NCBI GenBank assembly: GCA_949987705.1
Contig: OX465282.1
Location: 4,948,501 to 5,012,500, forward strand
Source of the DNA: Thereva unica
Taxonomy: Eukaryota > Arthropoda > Insecta > Diptera > Therevidae
Length of the DNA stretch: 64,000 nucleotides
Direction of reading: 5' to 3'
The position numbers were made by a program, and so were the translations under genes. Below, one piece after another: positions 24,101-37,000 of the stretch (its first letter is position 1; every line of letters begins with the position of its first letter). A model generated the notes under the pieces. That model was given only the letters and a program-made list of their open reading frames with translations. It had not been told where the DNA came from and made no database searches.

Positions 24101-27100
24101 TGAGGTAAATATAGCCACTGAAACCAGACCAGACAACTAAAGAGTTGATGCATACACATTTATTATGAAACTTCATTTACGAAGCTTGAACAGAAAAGGT
24201 CGGTTTGTTTATGCGGAAGACTAGAGTGCAAACAGAAATAGAACGTTTTTGTACTATCGACAACTCTAGCATATAACACGTATTATTTGCTGCAAGAGTA
24301 GACACCGCAATTTTTTGAGGAAACTCCAAAAGGAATCAGCGATTTCAGGAAACTTTGCTTCATTTCGTGTTTCATAGTGTAAAATGGGTCTATCACTTAC
24401 TCCCATATTTTTGCCAACGATGGCAGAATAGTGAGGTAATATTGCTGTTAGGAAGAAAGTAGTAGTAGAAGAAGTATGTGGAAGAAGTGGAAAGATGAAG
24501 GACCAGTCCGTTAAAAGGAGTCGAACCCCAAACTATTGGATGGACGTCGGACGCCTTAACCTAAGCAAGTGATCTGCAAACTGAAGCACATGCCGTTCTT
24601 TGTATCCTTGAATGCGAGTCTTCTACGAAATACCACATGCTTGTGCACGTATACAGTGCAATTGAAACTTCGTAGCTCATGCGCCGAGCGTTTAAGCCTA
24701 GTTGAGAATATCTTGATGAAGAGACATTAGATCGGGTTGTAGGTGAGATTGATATTCTCCTTCGGGATTCAGACTACTTACACTCACTGCCATCCGTAAC
24801 GCATTTGCTGCTGGTGAGAGAGGATGAACCGAAAGGAGATACACAAAACAAGTAGGCAGACTTAATACTGCAACAAAACAGTTCATTGTTAACCCCCATG
24901 CAAACAAAATAAGGAAATTTTAGCACGGGTCGATCACGTTCGAAAACCTTTCGAAACTCCGTACGAGGACCCTTATCAAATTTGCAAAAGAACCCGAAAA
25001 ACAGCTGAATTAAGTCGCAGTATGTGACCGCGCACAACTGAATTTCTACGTTGACCCAATCCATAACAAACAAACGATCAGAACGATCAATACGAACGTT
25101 TCCTAGATCACCGAGCTGTGAATAATTGATCTAGAGACTTCCAGTTTCCTCGTGCCAAAGCTCCCAATCGATACCAAACGCAGGGCTGGATGAACCACTA
25201 GCACCGGGTCTAGAAGTACACAATGGCAGGCGGCGCAAGCGCATCTTAAAAAAAATTCTTTAATTAACGCAAAAAAAATGTTTATTACGAGTTAACAAAA
25301 GCCCTCGTTTTATTTTTGTTACAATTTATTGGTGTACGGATTTATTATTGATTAAAGTCGCGTATAATTTAGCAGAATTAGGCAGGCATTAGGCTCAACT
25401 GGTATAGTCGAACTCTCTAGCTCAAAATTGCCGTAGAATACCCGCGTATACAGTTTAGTTCTTGGGCATTTAAATTAACTGGTCAAGTTTGGCCGTCGTG
25501 CTCCCATTAAAAATGATTAAAAATTCTACGGCCATCATATCCCCCTTAAATAGCCAAGCGGCCGGTGTTCGCCCGCTGTAAGCCCATTTTTAATTTTTAC
25601 CCAGGTACCTTAAGAATTGCTCTTAGTGTTCCTGCCACAAACTGTACAGGGGAGAGATCCTTATCTACCCTGCATCGTGAAATGAAGATCTTGCGTACAA
25701 GATCTATATAAAGCTGAGAAAAGAAATTTTAAGCTGGATTTACACTTAACGCTAAAAAAAAGAAGACCTGTTCGCGCATCTCGGAAAATAACAAATGTGT
25801 AGAAATAAACTTTGTATATTGGAATTTCCCATTAGACAAGAGTCACTGAGTAACACCGATTTAGAATATAAATGAGGGAAAGTCTGTTATGGTAATATCT
25901 AATATTGACGAATATTCCATGGCCATGCATCAACAAAATCAACCCCTTAATGTGGTGGAGGCCAATGCACTTGATTTTGTCAAATTGCTGAAAGTGCAGA
26001 CATTGCAGTAAGCGAAGGCGCAATACAAAAGTCCATTTTTATGATTCTTTGATTTACACAATTCTTGTGATAAATATACTATTTAAAGAATTTCATTATA
26101 TATTTCAAGAATAATACCAAAACTAAAAACTTAAAAATTAATGGTCTTGGATGTGAAGTATCACTTCCGTATTTGAACGTGACAACGTCTGTTATTACGT
26201 TTTGTATTATTTTCTCAATTAATAAATTATATATTTCGTAGCAAATTTTTTTTGTGTGCGGGACATTTTCACACGCGCGTCCTATCTTAAACCGATTTAA
26301 TAGACGTTGTCACGTCAATAAGGTGAATGAATGTATTTTTCCCGTGTAGAGGATAAATTAACGAAAATTTTGAGCCATTAACCACCCCCCTAACATGTAT
26401 GGGGGCGGAGATATGATTTTTTTTGTGTGCGGGACATTGTGCGGGACATTTTCACACGCGCGTCCTATCTTAAACCGATTTAATAGACGTTGTCACGTCA
26501 AAATTGGAAATATACTTGAAATTATTAAACATGTTCCGAAGCATCCAGTCTGGCATACATTATTCAACCGAGAACCAATTAATCTGCAATTCTACATAAA
26601 CAAATTAAACTAAAAAAAAAAACAAAAAAAAAACAAAATCTTGGCAAAATTTCAAGGTTTGATTATAAAGTGATAAGGTCAACATCAGCATCATCATCAT
26701 CAGAACACAAAGAACGTTCATCAGTTCGTGATTTTAAGTAGTCTTGACCTGCGCTTAAATTTGCGTCATGTTAAATTCTCTTGTGTTCATTTTCAGCAAA
26801 AATCAATTTAATGAATGGAAAATTGTTCATTTATTACGAATTCACTTGTTCTTTTATTTTATTATTTTTTTTTTATTATTTTGATTCTTGATTTTGACAC
26901 TGAAAACATGCAATGAAATTGGGCACTAAAATCATTTAAATTTTGTACAATGAACCAGCTGAAACTGAATCGATACGGTGTGCTGCATACTTTTCAAGTT
27001 TTTATATGGCATAAAAGCGTGCTTGGGAGGTGATTAATTTGGCATTTTATTGTTAAAATCAGTGATAAATCATTTTGGTTAGTAGTTATTTTAGTACTTA

Positions 27101-30100
27101 TTAAATTTTATCGATTTTTAAGCGTTTTTATAAGGTGTAATTTTAATGGTCGTGTGAAATTAAAAACTTACTTATTGACTGTTTCATTAAATAGAATCAT
27201 ATAAATAAAATCGAGCTTTCACACCTATATTTTAAACCTGCCTTGATTGCCTATCTGTCTGTCTAGTGTAGAGTCAAAACAGCTGGCCAAACTCTTTATG
27301 ATTCAAATTGACTAATTATGCAAAGTACATAGGTATATTGCAATACCAATAAGAAGATAATTGCAGACATTCAGCTTATTGTGTCGTTTAATATCATAGC
27401 TTGGCAAAACCAAAGTACATACAGGTAACATTCCTACAGCTCGGTATCCTATCACATCCCAGTGGGAAAAATTGGGAGCGATGCACAGGGGAGTGTACTT
27501 GGAGCACTCTCAAGGGAGCTTTCTTGGAGTTTTCATAAATTTTATATAAAAAAAGAAAACGGGTAATTATCTTCATGCCCATAAAATGTGACATTAGCAA
27601 ACTCAATAGCCCGGCTCTCGTTCGATACGGAGGACAAGCAGCTTTGGAAGTTGATAGAGTTTAGTTGGGGGACTGCTTTGGTAAAGTCACTCTCGGGCTT
27701 GGAAAGAAAAAGGCAATTGCAAAAGATAAACAAAATTAAAGCTTTTCGATACCGGATCACATACCCACAGGCGCCCATGAATATTTCTTTTTTAAAAAGC
27801 TTTTTTTATAATGCTCCAACAACGCCTTTTTGGGAGCATAAAAACGTATGCTCCCTCGCAATGACATGCAATGTTAAAAAGAATATAGAACGGGTATGGC
27901 AACGGGAGCACTCTATGCTTATGCTCCTTTTGGAGCGCTCCAAGATGGCTCTTGGAGCACTCCTTTTTCCCACTGGGATGGTTACATACTAACACAAATG
28001 GAGTATACATGTTAAAAGCATATTCAAAACATATTTTTGGTGATCGCTGGTCGAAATGAAAAACGATCTTGAAGGGTCTAGATAGAACCAATAAACATGT
28101 AACACATAAGGTCCGTTTGGCCACTGCTACAAGTGTAGCTCTTTTCCCAAAGAACAATTCCTTCGCAAATCTGCTGCGTGTTTCCTCTTGGTCGACATTG
28201 AATCAGCTACTACTTAATCCTCGGTAATCCATGTTTCTCTCTCATTCCGCCTTAAAATGTCCTGTCGTTGATTAGAACTTTTCCAGTTATTGAATTCGGT
28301 AAACAATTCGCTAGTCGTATTCAAAAAGCATAAATGGAACGTAATCCGTTTCGACATTTTGAAGTTTTTCAAAAACAAACTCTTGGGCATTTATAACGAA
28401 CTTTGTCTGAATTTGGATCCTTTAGTCTGATTGCAGTCGTAATGGTTATTTTGTATCGCGATCGAGCCCTGTGGAAAAAGTGGCGTCCTACAGGACAGTT
28501 TGGTATACAGACATCCTTGTGAACAGATAGTTTAAGATGTGCCCCGCCTTGATTTCTAAGTTTTTTGGCTGTAAACTTTCAAAATCAGTTGTATGCGGCA
28601 GGGCCGGCGTTTGGGTGCCCATGTACTCGTATACCAGTATGATCCTCATTTTTAGATCGCAATAAAGGACAATGGAAAAATTGCATCCCAGTCGAATTGT
28701 GCCCGGTGCAAGTGCACCATTTTCTAATATGCAACCGCCGCCCCTGTTTAAAAACAATGGCCTTCTTGTCGCGAGAAGAAACTTCCGGGAGAGTGAACTT
28801 CAACTTCATGATTTTACTAGTTTCCTCCAGCTTCTCTGCCATCCTTCTCATTGTTTCAAGAACTTTGAGACTTTCCGATATATTCTGTATTCTGCAGAAT
28901 TTCGACGACTACGACACTTTTTTTCCTCTACGTATAGTTTTTTTTATCTCATTTTTTAACTTCCCAGTATAGGAAGTTATTGTAATCGGTCCGAAAATCG
29001 AAATCGAAATTTTCGGCGTATTTTCATCTTTCAAGGTCCCAGGAGCATTTTAAGCAAAAAATTGGGAGGAAGTATGTGTGTGTGTGTGTGCGTACGTATG
29101 TGGTTATTTTTTCCTGCACGATCGGTCGAGCCATTTTTTTTTGTTTAAGCGGCGTAAGTGATTTTTGTACCTGCACGATATCGCGCGAACTATAAAAGAT
29201 ATCGACTTAGTTGACGTGCCGTTCCAAGAGTATTAACCAAAATATGATCTGAAAAAAATTTCATAAAATTCAGTCGAATCGTTTTTTTTTTGTTTAAACG
29301 ACGTTTATGATTTTGTACCTGCACGGTACCGCGCAATCTAAAAATTATATCGACTTCATTGAGGTGCCGAAAAAAGAATATTAACGAAGAAATGCTCTGA
29401 AAAAAATTTCATAAGATTCGGTCGGGCCTTTTTTGTTTAAATAGAAAAACTTCGGCTAATTGTCAGAAAGACCTTAAATTGACAAATTTTGCTAATATCT
29501 CATAAACTCGATGGAATGAGACCCGTTCCTAACGAAGTGATCTTTTTTGGGTTCTGCACAGCGATAGCCTTCGAACAAAACATCACTTGTCAAAATCCGA
29601 CAACCTTTCAAAATCGTGCAAAAATTTCGTTACCCTTTACAAAAAGCGCGAATTTTTCAAACCTCGGATTAGTACTTTTTGGCGGGGAATTCTATGCGTG
29701 ATCCAGTTTTAGAAAATTGCGGTTCATCCCGCGATTTCCAGTAGTTACCGCAAAATTGGTTCTTTTTGGTCAAGTCTGATAAGTACTTAACAGTTACAAT
29801 TTGGCTAATATCTCCGGAAAGCTTTAGAATTTCCAAATGAAGTCATTCGCTTCTCAGTTTGTCAATGGCGCTTCAACCCGCTCAATACGAATTTGAACAC
29901 CCGCTTTAGGGCAGCAAACGAAATACGGAGGAAATGTTTGTTTGCTAACGTTCAGGAAAAACAAATTCTCTAGAAAAATCTTGTTGATTTACCACTATTA
30001 TAGTTATTTGAACTAGCTTCTCTCGGGATTGCTTTGTCATCAGTTCTGATACTAGACAATTTTCCACTAGTGCTAAACATATAAACTATTTTGTAAGAAG

Positions 30101-30991
30101 TCAGTTTATTCCATCTTCGTTCATCATACTGGGAAGTTAATCGTGTGGACCGAAGGGGTCAAACCCACATCCCAACTAGTTTTTTTCTGGTGTTGTAGTT
30201 CTCCCAGGCAGATGAGTTTGTCGTCCTTTATTACCTTTCATTTTGACGTGACAACGTCTATTAAATCGGTTTAAGATAGGACGCGCGTGTGAAAATGTCC
30301 CGCACACAAAAAAAAATCATATCTCCGCCCCCATACATGTTAGGGGGGTGGTTAATGGCTCAAAATTTTAGTTAATTTGTCCTCTACACGGGAAAAATAC
30401 ATTCATTCACCTTATTGACGTGACAACGTCTATTAAATCGGTTTAAGATAGGACGCGCGTGTGAAAATGTCCCGCACAATGTCCCGCACACAAAAAAAAA
30501 TCATATCTCCGCCCCCATACATGTTAGGGGGGTGGTTAATGACTCAAAATTTTCGTTAATTTATCCTCTACACGGGAAAAATACATTCATTCACCTTATT
30601 GACGTGACAACGTCTATTAAATCGGTTTAAGATAGGACGCGCGTGTGAAAATGTCCCGCACACAAAAAAAAATTTGCTTCGAAATATATAATTTATTAAT
30701 TGAGAAAATAATACAAAACGTAATAACAGACGTTGTCACGTTCAAATTAATAGACGTTGTCACGTTAAAATACGGACGTGATACTTCACATCCAAGACCA
30801 TTAATTGTTTTCTTAAATGTATTTCCTGAAATTGCGCTCCTGTCCAATTGCATGAATGAAAGCGTCGCCCTTGGTATGCTACCACCACAAGACTGAGAGT
30901 AATCGAAAGGAAAAATTGTAATAAACATGACTTGAAATTACTAGAATTGATGAGCAGAGAAGACAATTTAAAAAAACGCGTTGAGGTAACA

Positions 30992-31033
<42 letters not shown>

Positions 31034-34000
31034 CGCAGAATAGAACCCAACAATTTTTTGTTACTTAAAATTAATCCGATTTTTCTCCTTATGGATTTTT
31101 TATAGATTTTTTTTAGAAAGTTCATAAATATTTAAAATACCATTAAAAATTCCCTCGAATATTTTAACTTTTTAATTAGAGAACTTTATATTTTTATATA
31201 AATTTTAATAAATATTAATTTATTTTAGTTTTACAACTTTATAAATTTAATGGCGATTCTGTTATTATGAGATTATTGATTCCCCATCAAGAACGAATTT
31301 TATAAATCGAAAAACGAAAAGTGTGAAATTTATTCAAAAGTTTCCGTCTATTTTGAATGAAGTTTCCAGAAATGTTTAAATATAGAATCATAATCAAATG
31401 AAAAAAAACGTCATCGAACATTTTCATTTCCTTTTTTTGCGTTGTGCTCTTCCGTGAGAAGTAGGTTGCGACAAGGTCAGGATTTAATAAAAATTATTCT
31501 TTATTTTTTTATTTGTTGCGAAAATTATCAGTTTTTGGTTAAATTAAATTTTTAAAAGAACCAGTTTCGTTTTTGCAAGTTAGTATCAGGATTATATGGT
31601 TATTAATAAAATTTCGTTCTTAGGTTTTTATTTTTGGATAGGAATTTGCTTAATTGGATGCGGTTTTATGATGCAATAAAAAACCGCATTAAACTGATTT
31701 TTATAGTGAATGATCCTTGGAAAAGGTTTAGAGATTTTTAAGTAGTATATCAAATGGATGTGGTTGCTACTTATCTCAATAGAAAAGTTGAAAAAGAAAT
31801 ATGGACGGAGCTGCAAGAAGATTCGGAAGAGAATTTACGAAAGATTATGGAACGTTCTAAAGAAAATAGTGATGTTAACCGGATTTCTCAATTGTGGTTG
31901 AAAAATCTTTAAAACAAGGGATCAAGGTGTATTGTATCACTAATTGACTTATCTAGCATATCATTTGACGTTTCTAACCTGACATCAGGGGCGGCGCTTT
32001 CATAGGTGCAAATGGTGCACTTGCACCGGGCGCAATTTCAGGAAATAAAATTTAAAAAACATATAAAATTTCCAAAAGAAATTGCAAAAGTGTTTTCGTA
32101 CCTTCATTGTCATATATTAAAGGAACTGCACATAATGCCTGTGCCTTTTCCCATTTTCTTCCGCAAAGTGTGGCCAATCCAAATCCATTTCGTTCGTCTG
32201 ATTTTGTTGTCTATCCTTTTTTGGCTAACACGATGCCATATCTCTTTATTTGTGATTCGTACTAGTCGTACTATTATAGATCCCTAATTTGGCGAGAAAT
32301 ACCTGGATCGCCTCTGTTCTGAACTTGTTGAAAGCGCCTTCTAGGTTCAGGATTCTACAGTAAAAATTAATGCATGCAGTGCAGTGACCACCTATTATCC
32401 TTCGAAGTATTAAGGCTTGGAGTACGACATAGAAACCTCTATTATGAAGATTCGAGTTTATAGTACTACTAGCTGGAGCCCGTTGCGCCTCGCTGCACCC
32501 ATCAATGTGGTGGATGGTTACCATTCAGCTCTTTCCGCAGCATTATCCGTTGTACAATATATACGCTGGCCATTTTCTAGATGACCAACCAAATGAACAA
32601 CAGTTGCATATCTTTTATGAATGGCGAATGAAAGAAATTGCCATACCGCTAGATTATTGCTAACATTACGTCCCATTTAATATTGTGTTATTTTGCCGAT
32701 CGCATTTGCATTAGCAGCACCAAAAACAGCCATGTCGCTCCCCTTCATTATATATTTGAATATGAATTTGATTGATTCGACAGAATTGCAAAATTCAACA
32801 TTTATGAGGGCATTGAACGTCTTGGACAATAATGGCGAATAGAGTACGACCCAACGATTGTCAGCTTCACAATCGTACATAACCTTCCAAGTTATCTCTT
32901 TGCCATTGACCTTAGTCGGTCGACGAAGATACATTGGGTAACCATTGTTCCCGATTACATTTTCAGAAATCAATGCTCTTGAATACCACTTTGAATATTT
33001 CTAACATGCATCATGATTCAGTCTCATCCCATTGTGGATTGCAAGTAAAAGTTATGAACAAATCTGACGACCATATTGATATTGGACATATGCTTTCCGG
33101 CACACAATGCATCAACGATTTTCCAACGTTCGTTTCGAACTGTATCGATTTTCTTTGCTGAACCTAACTAAAATTGTTAAAGTAACCGCTCGGCTGCGCC
33201 GACTTTGATATTTTTTGTTCTTTTTCACATATGCCTTTGTCGAAAACTACTAAATAAAGTCCATTTTAACATAAAAATTGGGTCAATAGCAAGAGAGGGA
33301 AGTATTGTACCTTGTTCAACAAAAATTTTTGTTTAAAAACTAACACATGCACGAATGCCTTATAGATAAAGAAACATTACTCGGCCATAGCCGTTGATAT
33401 CCCATCTAAAGATAATAAGTTAATCTTGGTGAAGCAAGACCCATGTACCCCGAAAGTATGATAACAAACCGGTTAACCAAGTGTTAAATATTGACCCGTG
33501 TATTAATGAGAGTAACATGTAAACGCACTCTAACGTTACTACTGTTACGTTTCGGTTAATGCATTTATAATTTGACACCACTATCGCTGCTACAATCCTT
33601 TTTTAGAACGATTTTACTTTTTTTTATTTCATTTAATAAAACAAACCGATTTCACGTACAAATCATATCAATTAAATGCGAAGAAAAAATTTCCAATAAG
33701 GATATCGACAATTCTTTTTCAAGCGCCATTACAAAAATACCAACAGACATAATCATAAAAACTATATACATAAACCTTGCTATTGAGGTCTTCTAACATA
33801 AACCACACTCAATCAGTCATTTCATACAGCCAATTTTTCAAACATCGATTACATACAAAACAATGATTCATTTTTATATATATAGATAGGTTTTCGGAAC
33901 CCCGGATTGTTCTGGAAATAGGGAAGTATAGCTAACAGTGGAAGAATTTCGTGAAGTTAACGCGCAAGAAAACTCAACACAAAAGCGAGATCGCGAAGCA

Positions 34001-37000
34001 GATCCTGATTGGAAAATGGCAGAGGTGGCGCTTTCATAAGTGAAATTGGTGTATTTGCACCGGCCGCAATTTCAAAAAAAATGTGAAAAGATGTTCGCAT
34101 TCTTTCATTTTCATATATTAAAGGAACAGAATGTTTGTGTCTTTTTCCATTGACCTTCACCTCGATCAAAAAATGAACAGAAATGATGGGGCGCATTGTG
34201 CATACTGCACCGGGCGCAAAAAAGTCAAATGCCGGCCCTGCCTGACATGTTTGCTCAGCATTTTACACGTCATCTATTGGAAAACGTAATACCTTGGTTG
34301 ATTTTTAAGAATTTTAAAAATAACTCGGATTACAGATTAAATACAGTTCTGATTAAAATATTAAGACCACCTACAATTCGACGTAAAACTATGACTTCCA
34401 ATGACTATAACCTTTTAAGCTACAGATGTATCTAATGTCTGAGGACCTTGTACCACAAAAGCGTTGCTTTAGCGTGCTTTGGTGATAACAAACACTTTTT
34501 GGCTTCAGGCCTGCATATAAGCTTTAAAAGTTATAGTCATCGGAGTTAGAGTTTGATGTCGAATAGTAGGTGGTCTTAATATTTTAATCAGAACTGTATA
34601 TATTGAAAATCATCGTTTATGGTTACAGCTGTTAAAATACTGACTAAAATGTTATTCGGCTTACCTTCATAGCCAAACTCCTCCAAAACTTTACCTATTT
34701 GGTATCCGTTGAACGATTTTTTTTATTTGAAACAAAATGAAGCTTAAGAATCACCGTTTTGTACTAACAGTCTGTCATGTCGTTCAGGTCATCATGACTC
34801 AATATCTAGTATAGTAAGCTTATTTTGAACGATAGAAGAGACTAGGATTGAATGTCGTCGAATGCCATAGTTAAATATGGCTCTGATTAATTGTCATTTT
34901 TGATGTTCTTTTAATATATTTACCGTACGCTATCAATATTCTCCATTCATTTTATGTGTTCAACCAATACTTTGACATTTAACATCGAAGTGCCTTTTCT
35001 TCTGCTTTGAAAATTGTTCGCAGGCACGGCTCGCCTGAACTCAGTGTCACCCAAAAGTTCTGGCACTTCTGATTTTATTGCGGCAACACTTAAATTAAAC
35101 TTTCAGAGACTCAAAAAAACTAACAAGAAAAACATGTGTCGAGCTATTTTAGATTGCAAGCGTTTTTTCGCAAAAAAAAAACCTTAGGTGATTTTTGCAA
35201 TTTATCGACAGCACCCTCCCCCCCCCTGGTGAGATGTCGTGAGATTTGGCTCGACTCCCTCCCCCATCTAATCACTAGTGAGGTTTTTCAAATTTTAAAG
35301 AATCTCTAGTATTTACATAACCACAGGAAATCGGGTTGGTAGTGTGCAAGATTTTATTTGAGATAACTGATAATTTAGACTTCTTCGTCTTTTTCTTCTT
35401 TCTTTAACGGCTCTACAGCCGGGATCCGGTCCTGGCGTCTCGCAGCTGTTCTCTGCACCGGCCCCGATTCTGCGGCGATGTCAACCAGTTCACGGCACAA
35501 ATTTACGTCATACCCCCTTGAAAAGGAAAGCAAGGCGCGAGCTAGGCGAGAAAACCATCCGCATACGCGTTCGCGCTTTTTCGCGTGTGTTCACGGCGTG
35601 AGTCTGGAGCTCCTTGAAATTTTCGTAGAGGCCATGAATATTTTTGCACTTGAATTACGTGAAATTGAGTGAGATTCGGCTCGACCCCCTGGTCCAAAAC
35701 GCCTCATGTAATTAATGGACGACCCCTTAGCAATTATTTTTTACAAAATATGAACAAAAATTTTAAGCTTACATTAACTTATGAAGTGTAAATACATACT
35801 AAACCAATTTCAAATATATAACAAAGAATTGCGTTCTTCATAAAACAAAGAAATAAACAAGAGAATTAACGGGCTTCTTTTCTTTTTCGAACAAACGCTC
35901 GCAATCGAAAATAGCTCGACACATGTTTTTCTTGTTAGTTTTTTTGAGTTTCTGAAAGTTTAATTTAAGTGTTGCCGCAATAAAATCAGAAGTGCCAGAA
36001 CTTTTGGGTTAGACTGGGTTCAGGCGAGCCGTGCAGGGCTATCGAAAAACTTGCAAAGCTTGCGCTCATTTGCTTTGCATGTCTGCATTTATTGCTTTAA
36101 TAAAACTAATGCACACGCAAATATGCGCAAACTGCATTACTGAAAGCACCCTTTATAACCTCGTTGGAGTAAAATTCATGTGATATGAATGATATTAAAA
36201 AATTCCATTAATAACAAAAATCCATTTACATAAAGTTGTAAAGAAAAAAAAGTAAGAAAACAAATATTACATTTAAAGTAAACAAGTCCGTTTCATCAGC
36301 TTTTACTAAAACGGATTTGTTGTTCTTATCGCCAAAATTGTTGTAAAATTTAAGCACGTGACGTTTGTTATTTACTAGACCATTAAACAAATAGCTACAT
36401 AGTAATCTAATATAAGCTACCACCCATAAACATATCAAACAACTATGTACTATTATTTTTATTTATTTATTTTTTTTTATTTTCTAGTTGAAATCGGCAA
36501 ACGTAACATACTGAATGGCGTTAGCGGAGTCTTTCGTAATGGCCAACTAACTGGCATTATGGGACCATCGGGTGCAGGAAAGAGCAGTCTATTGAACGCC
36601 ATATCTGGATTCAGGTGAATAAATTTTTTTAAACACAATATATAAATAATCAAAACTGAAACAATAAAATTAAAAATACAAAAAAAAAACGAAAAACAGT
36701 GACCAAAATTTAAATTTTAAATAAGATAATGCCGGTAGCGGATCTCTCGGCATATAGTATAGATATATTTTTGGCGTGTGCCTTGCCTGCATTTTTTTTT
36801 GGCTTTAAATAATTTTTGAGAATTAATCCGGCAAGTTGCTTGACCGGTTGATCAAGTTTAAGTTCAATAAATTTTCTCACAGCACTAAATTTATATGTGT
36901 GTATATGTTTTTTTCGATATTAAATCGAAACGACAATTTTACACAAATTTGTTTGCATTTTTATAGATAAAAAAACTCTGACGTAGATTGAATTTTTGAA

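Larger units (their letters stand above)
35024..36034. mobile_element. foldback element with about 155-bp inverted ends
   Basis: 35024-35177 and 35885-36034 are inverted complements at high identity over about 150 bases (for example GCACGGCTCGCCTGAAC outermost, and CTTCTGATTTTATTGCGGCA inside). The middle holds a LINE 3' scrap and a second repeat. No transposase and no clear target duplication. Confidence 0.85.

Noticed and set aside
27588..28157. Overlapping 134- and 121-codon open frames
   Set aside because: They run across a MITE and a SINE, lie on opposite strands, and have no recognisable protein motif.
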